Below are positions 55,201-64,000 of a stretch of DNA of 64,000 bases, piece by piece. This DNA comes from Chionoecetes opilio (Eukaryota > Arthropoda > Malacostraca > Decapoda > Majidae), in the NCBI GenBank assembly GCA_016584305.1, contig JACEEZ010025310.1:110583-174582 (forward strand), in the 5' to 3' direction. Below the pieces are notes generated by a model, which saw only the letters and a program-made list of their open reading frames with translations, was not told the origin of the DNA and did no database searches. The number at the start of each line of letters is the position of its first letter. The first letter of the stretch is position 1. Both the position numbers and the translations under genes were made by a program.

Positions 55201-56387
55201 GAATGGGATGGCATTTATGGCTAAAGGAGTCTATTTCAATAAGTGACTATTGTAAACCATCTTGGGAGAATTTGCAAAAGGAAAGCATCTATGGATGCTG
55301 CGACCAAGATGACAGACTGAAACAAGTGCAGCCATCTATGGAGTCCAGGACAAAAATGACAGATAAGAGAAGAGTGAAGCTAAGTCTTTATGCTCCACAA
55401 TCACTATATATTTTTTATAGTAATTACTCCACTTTCACAAACATTAAATCTAGCTCACCTGTCCAGCTTGCACTGCAGCAGAGGAGCCACCACCTGCGGT
55501 CCCGGCTCAACCAGTTTTCCCAAGAGAAGATGATCCAGCATTTCTTTCACCAGCCCATAATTCCCTGTTTCTGCTGCTTTACTGAGCAGGACCTTACAAC
55601 TTTCTGCAGCATTCTTTGGAGATACTTCTGGCCTCTTGCCTGCCTGTACAAACTCCCTTAAAGTCTCCAATGCCTCTGGAATAGATCAAATGTTCTTAGT
55701 CAATTTACAGGTTATATTCACTCTTCATCGGAGTCAACAAGATTTGTAATACTTCTTATATCCAAATTCTAAAAAGTGCATTTACAGGAATCCAGGAGCA
55801 TACATGTGTAGCCATGATTCGAGGGAGTTACAACACTAATCTAAGAAACCATGAGCTACACAACAGCTGCCTTGAAAGACGTACCTAAACATTTTCCACT
55901 TTCCACTAACATTGTGCAGAGATGGAGCACCGTACAGCTCTCTAAGGAGGCCTCCACATACTCCCTCTTGAGCCTCCCATACAAACTGACAGCGGCATTG
56001 AGGTTTTTCCTTCTAATGTACGTGTTGAGGACATTTTCCATTGTGTATGCACTTGGCCTCACTCCAGCTGTTCTGGCCTGCTGCACGGGGCAAAGAAAGG
56101 TGGTTAGGGAGTTGTTCCTAAGGTACAGTGAACCAGGAGTCAATCTACATATACTCATACTGTATTATACTCATATACTTCTACTACTATACTATACCAT
56201 ACTATATACGACTACTATATTCATACTGTATAATTATGTCACTCACCTCCAGTAAGTGATGGATACTGGCATCGTCATTCCAGCGTGCAGCGAGGAGCAG
56301 CAGCAGGGAGAGGCTGCCCTCCATCTGCTGGTCCCCGGCATGAAGGTGAGTGAAGAAGTCATCCTGAACCTGCAGATGCTGAGTCTG
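52291..56387 (-). CDS. LRPPRC: LRPPRC-like pentatricopeptide-repeat protein (C-terminal part)
   Basis: LRPPRC is a mitochondrial PPR protein that, with SLIRP, stabilises mitochondrial mRNAs and supports cytochrome c oxidase synthesis. Seven exons in gene order: 56247-56387 (or from 56384; both acceptors keep frame), 55885-56077, 55459-55675, 54933-55073, 53932-54082, 52604-52769, 52291-52433. They total 1152 nt, 383 aa plus stop, in phase throughout. Seen: helical-hairpin repeats of about 35 residues such as AGVRPSAYTMENVLNTYIRR then KNLNAAVSLYGRLKREYVEA; GLVKEMLDHLLLGKLVEPG; KIYEILLDAYKLRGNKMGEE then ALSLWTSMQEEGLTPSSTFL; end KIPSQVQ. The number and spacing of repeats and the C-terminal pattern suit LRPPRC (human about 1394 aa), so roughly 1000 residues lie upstream, beyond 64000. 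Another metazoan PPR protein is possible but less likely. The next upstream intron contains the satellite array. Confidence 0.75.
53295..53678. mobile_element. Pogo/Tigger-like MITE with a transposase-start remnant
   Basis: The ends CAGGTTGAAGTTCCCAGACT and GTTTGGGAATTTCAACCTG are inverted repeats, with TA directly outside (53293-53294 and 53679-53680). Inside, ATGGCTCCCAAACGTCCAGG (MAPKRPG) at about 53534 resembles the start of pogo/Tigger transposases (M-x-PKR), after which the frame decays. It lies in an LRPPRC intron between exons 52604-52769 and 53932-54082. Confidence 0.75.
54240..54740. mobile_element. MITE with CCGTAGATAAC ends, copy 2
   Basis: Starts CCGTAGATAACGCCATAGTC and ends TTAGTGTTATCTACGG. 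It matches 25476-25926 along most of its length but carries about 50 bp more. TA is present on the left (54238-54239), while the right flank is AA. It lies in an LRPPRC intron. Confidence 0.75.
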
Positions 56388-56440
56388 CTGGAAGAGGTGA
56401 TAAGTCTCTCGCTTTTACATATGACAGACCTTTACTATTT

Positions 56441-56443
56441 ACA

Positions 56444-56525
<82 letters not shown>
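56441..56525. repeat. (CT)n microsatellite
   Basis: About 40 CT units with one CGCT interruption. It stands about 55 bp upstream (in gene order) of the LRPPRC exon acceptor and between that exon and the satellite. Confidence 0.95.
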
Positions 56526-56562
56526 AACGTAAAAACAAAATGACGTTATCTGAGGTTCAACT

Positions 56563-59500
56563 GTATTCACTAATGGACACTATGGACATATTCACTAATG
56601 GACACTATGGACATATTCACTAATGGACACTATGGACATATTCACTAATGCACACTGTGGACATATTCACTAATGCACACTATGGACATATTCACTAATG
56701 GACACTATGGACATATTCACTAATGCACACTATGGACATATTCACTAAGCACTATGGCAATCACTAATGCCACTGTGACATATTCACTAATGACACTATG
56801 GACATATTCACTAATGCACACTATGGACATATTCACTAATGCACACTATGGACATATTCACTAATGCACACTATGGACATATTCACTAATGCACACTATG
56901 GACATATTCACTAATGGACACTATGGACATATTCACTAATGGACACTATGGACATATTCACTAATGAACAGTGGACATATTCACTAATGGACACTATGGA
57001 CATATTCACTAATGAACACTGTGGACATATTCACTAATGGACACTATGGACATATTCACTAATGGACACTATGGACATATTCACTAATGAACACTGTGGA
57101 CATATTCACTAATGGACACTATGGACATATTCACTAATGGACACTATGGACATATTCACTAATGAACACTGTGGACATATTCACTAATGACACTATGGAC
57201 ATATTCACTAATGGACACTATGGACATATTCACTAATGACACTGTGGAAATATTCACTAATGGACACTATGGACATATTCACTAATGGACACTATGGACA
57301 TATTCACTAATGGACACTATGGACATATTCACTAATGCACACTATGGACATATTCACTAATGACACTATGGACATATTCACTAATTGACACTATGGACAT
57401 ATTCACTAATGACACTATGGACATATTCACTAATGACACTATGGACATATTCACTAATGACACTATGGACATATTCACTAATGGACACTATGGACATATT
57501 CACTAATGGACACTATGGACATATTCACTAATGGACACTATGGACATATTCACTAATGGACACTATGGACATATTCACTAATGGACACTATGGACATATT
57601 CACTAATGCACACTATGGACATATTCACTAATGCACACTATGGACATATTCACTAATGGACACTATGGACATATTCACTAATGGACACTATGGACATATT
57701 CACTAATGGACACTATGGACATATTCACTAATGGACACTATGGACATATTCACTAATGGACACTATGGACATATTCACTAATGCACACTATGGACATATT
57801 CACTAATGGACACTATGGACATATTCACTAATGGACACTATGGACATATTCACTAATGGACACTATGGACATATTCACTAATGCACACTATGGACATATT
57901 CACTAATGGACACTATGGACATATTCACTAATGGACACTATGGACATATTCACTAATGCACACTATGGACATATTCACTAATGGACACTATGGACATATT
58001 CACTAATGACACTATGGACATATTCACTAATGGACACTATGGACATATTCACTAATGCACACTATGGACATATTCACTAATGCACACTATGGACATATTC
58101 ACTAATGCACTATGGACATATTCACTAATGCACACTATGGACATATTCACTAATGGACACTTGGACATATTCACTAATGGACACTATGGACATATTCACT
58201 AATGCACACTATGGACATATTCACTAATGACACTATGGACATATTCACTAATGCACACTATGGACATATTCACTAATGGACACTATGGACATATTCACTA
58301 ATGCACACTATGGACATATTCACTAATGACACTATGGACATATTCACTAATGGACACTATGGACATATTCACTAATGCACACTATGGACATATTCACTAA
58401 TGACACTATGGACATATTCACTAATGACACTTGGACATATTCACTAATGACACTATGGACATATTCACTAATGGACACTATGGACATATTCACTAATGCA
58501 CACTATGGACATATTCACTAATGGACACTATGGACATATTCACTAATGCACACTATGGACATATTCACTAATGCACACTTGGACATATTCACTAATGACA
58601 CTATGGACATATTCACTAATGCACACTATGGACATATTCACTAATGCACACTATGGACATATTCACTAATGCACACTATGGACATATTCACTAATGGACA
58701 CTATGGACATATTCACTAATGCACACTATGGACATATTCACTAATTGCCACACTATGGACATATTCACTAATGCACACTATGGACATATTCACTAATGCA
58801 CACTATGGACATATTCACTAATGCACACTATGGACATATTCACTAATGCACACTATGGACATATTCACTAATGCACACTATGGACATATTCACTAATGGA
58901 CACTATGGACATATTCACTAATGCACACTATGGACATATTCACTAATGCACACTATGGACATATTCACTAATGCACACTATGGACATATTCACTAATGGA
59001 CACTATGGACATATTCACTAATGCACACTATGGACATATTCACTAATGACCACTATGGACATATTCACTAATGCACACTATGGACATATTCACTAATGCA
59101 CACTATGGACATATTCACTAATGGACACTATGGACATATTCACTAATGCACACTATGGACATATTCACTAATGCACACTATGGACATATTCACTAATGGC
59201 AACGGATTCATAATGCATTGGACATATTCACTAATGGACACTATGGACATATTCACTAATGCACACTATGGACATATTCACTAATGCACACTATGGACAT
59301 ATTCACTAATGGACACTATGGACATATTCACTAATGCACACTATGGACATATTTCACTAATGCACACTATGGACATATTCACTAATGCACACTATGGACA
59401 TATTCACTAATGGACACTATGGACATATTCACTAATGGACACTATGGACATATTCACTAATGCACACTATGGACATATTCACTAATGCACACTATGGACA

Positions 59501-62500
59501 TATTCACTAATGCACACTATGGACATATTCACTAATGGACACTATGGACATATTCACTAATGCACACTATGGACATATTCACTAATGCACACTATGGACA
59601 TATTCACTAATGACACTATGGACATATTCACTAATGCACACTATGGACATATTCACTAATGACACTATGGACATATTCACTAATGGACACTATGGACATA
59701 TTCACTAATGCACACTATGGACATATTCACTAATGCACACTATGGACATATTCACTAATGCACACTATGGACATATTCACTAATGCACACTATGGACATA
59801 TTCACTAATGCACACTATGGACATATTCACTAAGACTGGACATATTCACTAATGCACTATGGACATATTCACTAATGGACACTATGGACATATTCACTAA
59901 TGCACACTATGGACATATTCACTAATGCACACTATGGACATATTCCTAATGACCTGGACATATTCACTAATGGACACACTATGGACATATTCACTAATGC
60001 ACACTATGGACATATTCACTAATGCACACTATGGACATATTCACTAATGCACACTATGGACTATTCCATCACTAATGGACAACCTATGGACATATTCACT
60101 AATGGCACACTATGGACATATTCACTAATGGACACTATGGACATATTCACTAATGCACACTATGGACATATTCACTAATGCACACTATGGACATATTCAC
60201 TAATGCACACTATGGACATATTCACTAATGGACATATACTTCACTAATGACACTATGGACATATTCACTAATGCACACTATGGACATATTCACTAATGCA
60301 CACTATGGACATATTCACTAATGCACACTATGGACATATTCACTAATGCACACTATGGACATATTCACTAATGGACACTATGGACATATTCACTAATGAC
60401 ACTATGGACATATTCACTAATGGACACTATGGACATATTCACTAATGGACACTATGGACATATTCACTAATGCACACTATGGACATATTCACTAATGCAC
60501 ACTATGGACATATTCACTAATGACACTTGGACATATTCACTAATGGACACTATGGACATATTCACTAATGGACACTATGGACATATTCACTAATGGACAC
60601 TATGGACATATTCTACTAATGCACACTATGGACATATTCACTAATGCACACTATGGACATATTCACTAATGGACACTATGGACATATTCACTAATGGACA
60701 CTATGGACATATTCACTAATGACACTATGGACATATTCACTAATGGACACTATGGACATATTCACTAATGACACTATGGACATATTCACTAATGCACACT
60801 ATGGACATATTCACTAATGCACACTATGGACATATTCACTAATGGACACTATGGACATATTCACTAATGGACACTATGGACATATTCACTAATGGCACAC
60901 TATGGACATATTCACTAATGCACACTATGGACATATTCACTAATGACACTATGGACATATTCACAATGGACACTATGGACATATTCACTAATGGACACTA
61001 TGGACATATTCACTAATGGACACTATGGACATATTCACTAATGGACACTATGGACATATTCACTAATGCACACTATGGACATATTCACTAATGCACACTA
61101 TGGACATATTCACTAATGGACACTATGGACATATTCACTAATGGACACTATGGACATATTCACTAATGGACACTATGGACATATTCACTAATGCACACTA
61201 TGGACATATTCACTAATGCACACTATGGACATATTCACTAATGGACACTTGGACATATTCACTAATGACACTTGGACATATCACTAAGACACTGGACATA
61301 TTCACTAATGCACACTATGGACATATTCACTAATGCACACTATGGACATATTCACTAATGGACACTATGGACATATTCACTAATGCACACTATGGACATA
61401 TTCACTAATGCACACTATGGACATATTCACTAATGGACACTATGGACATATTCACTAATGGACACTATGGACATATTCACTAATGGACACTATGGACATA
61501 TTCACTAATGGCACACTATGGACATATTCACTAATGCACACTATGGACATATTCACTAATGCACACTATGGACATATTCACTAATGGACACTATGGACAT
61601 ATTCACTAATGGACACTATGGACATATTCACTAATTGGACACTATGGACATATTCACTAATGGACACTATGGACATATTCACTAATGGACACTATGGACA
61701 TATTCACTAATGGACACTATGGACATATTCACTAATGCACACTATGGACATATTCACTAATGCACACTATGGACATATTCACTAATGGACCCTGTGGACA
61801 TATTCACTAATGCACACTGTGGACATATTCACTAATGGACACTATGGACATATTCACTAATGCACACTATGGACATATTCACTAATGGACACTATGGACA
61901 TATTCACTAATGCACACTGTGGACATATTCACTATTCCTATGGACATATTCACTAATGGACATATTCACTAATGCACACTATGGACATATTCACTAATGC
62001 ACACTGTGGACATATTCACTAATGCACACTATGGACATATTCACTAATGCACACTATGGACATATTCACTAATGCACACTATGGACATATTCACTAATGG
62101 ACATATTCACTAATGCACACTATGGACATATTCACTAATGCACACTATGGACATATTCACTAATGCACACTATGGACATATTCACTAATGCACACTATGG
62201 ACATATTCACTAATGCACACTATGGACATATTCACTAATGCACACTATGGACATATTCACTAATGCACACTATGGACATATTCACTAATGCACACTATGG
62301 ACATATTCACTAATGCACACTATGGACATATTCACTAATGCACACTATGGACATATTCACTAATGCACACTATGGACATATTCACTAATGCACACTGTGG
62401 ACATATTCACTAATGGACACTATGGACATATTCACTAATGCACACTATGGACATATTCACTAATGCACACTATGGACATATTCACTAATGCACACTATGG

Positions 62501-64000
62501 ACATATTCACTAATGGACACTATGGACATATTCACTAATGCACACTATGGACATATTCACTAATGCACACTATGGACATATTCACTAATGGACACTATGG
62601 ACATATTCACTAATGGACACTATGGACATATTCACTAATGGACACTATGGACATATTCACTAATGCACACTATGGACATATTCACTAATGGACACTATGG
62701 ACATATTCACTAATGGACACTGTGGACATATTCACTAATGCACACTATGGACATATTCACTAATGCACACTATGGACATATTCACTAATGGACACTATGG
62801 ACATATTCACTAATGGACACTATGGACATATTCACTAATGCACACTATGGACATATTCACTAATGCACACTATGGACATATTCACTAATGCACACTATGG
62901 ACATATTCACTAATGGACACTATGGACATATTCACTAATGCACACTATGGACATATTCACTAATGCACACTATGGACATATTCACTAATGCACACTATGG
63001 ACATATTCACTAATGGACACTATGGACATATTCACTAATGCACACTATGGACATATTCGCTAATGGACACTATGGACATATTCACTAATGGACACTGTGG
63101 ACATATTCACTAATGGACACTATGGACATATTCACTAATGCACACTATGGACATATTCACTAATGCACACTGTGGACATATTCACTAATGCACACTATGG
63201 ACATATTCACTAATGCACACTATGGACATATTCACTAATGCACACTATGGACATATTCACTAATGCACACTATGGACATATTCACTAATGCACACTATGG
63301 ACATATTCACTAATGCACACTATGGACATATTCACTAATGGACACTATGGACATATTCACTAATGGACACTATGGACATATTCACTAATGGACACTATGG
63401 ACATATTCACTAATGGACACTATGGACATATTCACTAATGGACACTATGGACATATTCACTAATGGACACTATGGACATATTCACTAATGCACACTATGG
63501 ACATATTCACTAATGGACACTATGGACATATTCACTAATGGACACTATGGACATATTCACTAATGCACACTATGGACATATTCACTAATGCACACTATGG
63601 ACATATTCACTAATGGACACTATGGACATATTCACTAATGGACACTATGGACATATTCACTAATGCACACTATGGACATATTCACTAATGGACACTATGG
63701 ACATATTCACTAATGCACACTATGGACATATTCACTAATGCACACTATGGACATATTCACTAATGGACACTGTGGACATATTCACTAATGGACACTATGG
63801 ACATATTCACTAATGGACACTATGGACATATTCACTAATGGACACTATGGACATATTCACTAATGGACACTATGGACATATTCACTAATGCACACTATGG
63901 ACATATTCACTAATGACACTATGGACATATTCACTAATGGACACTATGGACATATTCACTAATGGACACTATGGACATATTCACTAATGCACACTATGGA
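56563..64000. repeat. 25-bp satellite array, about 300 copies, running off the window
   Basis: The unit is GGACATATTCACTAATG followed by GACACTAT or CACACTAT. Both forms are mixed throughout. Other variants are CTGTGG for CTATGG (clustered near 56640-57250 and 61790-62400), a 24-bp form AATGACACTAT, and rare scrambled units (near 59205-59215, 59830, 59945, 60060-60090, 61270 and 61935). GGACA occurs twice per unit, suggesting an older shorter ancestor. The unit has stops in every phase and is not a multiple of three, so no long open frame exists. Since the LRPPRC-like gene continues upstream, this lies in one of its introns. Confidence 0.97.

Noticed and set aside
56563..64000. CRISPR-like array
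   Set aside because: The units are directly adjacent with no spacers, and the context is a eukaryotic intron.

Overview
The window is nuclear DNA from an animal, most likely an arthropod and probably a decapod crustacean. The grounds are intron-rich genes with GT-AG junctions and conserved metazoan proteins, very dense microsatellites and minisatellites, tRNA-derived SINEs, small DNA transposons, and interstitial (TTAGG)n, the arthropod telomere motif. The species call is inference. No bacterial operon, CRISPR array or virus was seen.

Six protein-coding genes were assembled exon by exon, checking splice sites and reading phase by hand. They alternate strictly in strand: (1) a partial VPS4/katanin-like AAA ATPase with a long acidic/Ser-rich tail, + strand, 2053-10977; (2) PDIA4/ERp72, - strand, 23372-12993, complete, 12 coding exons, 624 aa, ending KDEL; (3) ZMPSTE24/Ste24 CAAX protease, + strand, 25077-30508, with one apparent 1-nt frameshift; (4) bystin, - strand, 41593-33607, complete, 9 exons, 457 aa; (5) nucleoporin Nup62, + strand, 46832-50368, complete, 7 coding exons, 473 aa; (6) the 3' part of an LRPPRC-like PPR gene, - strand, 56387-52291, whose upstream exons lie beyond the window. 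Neighbours are therefore tail-to-tail (1/2, 3/4, 5/6) or head-to-head (2/3, 4/5). The products are unrelated housekeeping functions: ER protein folding, prenyl-protein proteolysis in the ER/nuclear membrane, 40S ribosome assembly, the nuclear pore central channel, and mitochondrial mRNA metabolism. The layout shows no shared pathway.

Between and inside the genes lie many repeats. Six small DNA transposons have boundaries I could fix to the base: two hAT-like elements with perfect 8-bp target duplications and four elements flanked by TA. There are several tRNA-derived SINEs, and at least seven fragments of the 3' end of one CR1-like non-LTR retrotransposon.

Two tandem arrays stand out. A roughly 41-bp minisatellite of about 2 kb fills the 3' end of bystin intron 6, and every unit contains a copy of the exon 7 splice acceptor. 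A 25-bp satellite occupies the last 7.4 kb, inside what must be an LRPPRC intron. Other points worth attention are a non-canonical CKHC active site in the second thioredoxin domain of PDIA4, altered Walker B and sensor-1 residues in the AAA protein, and two GC-AG introns.
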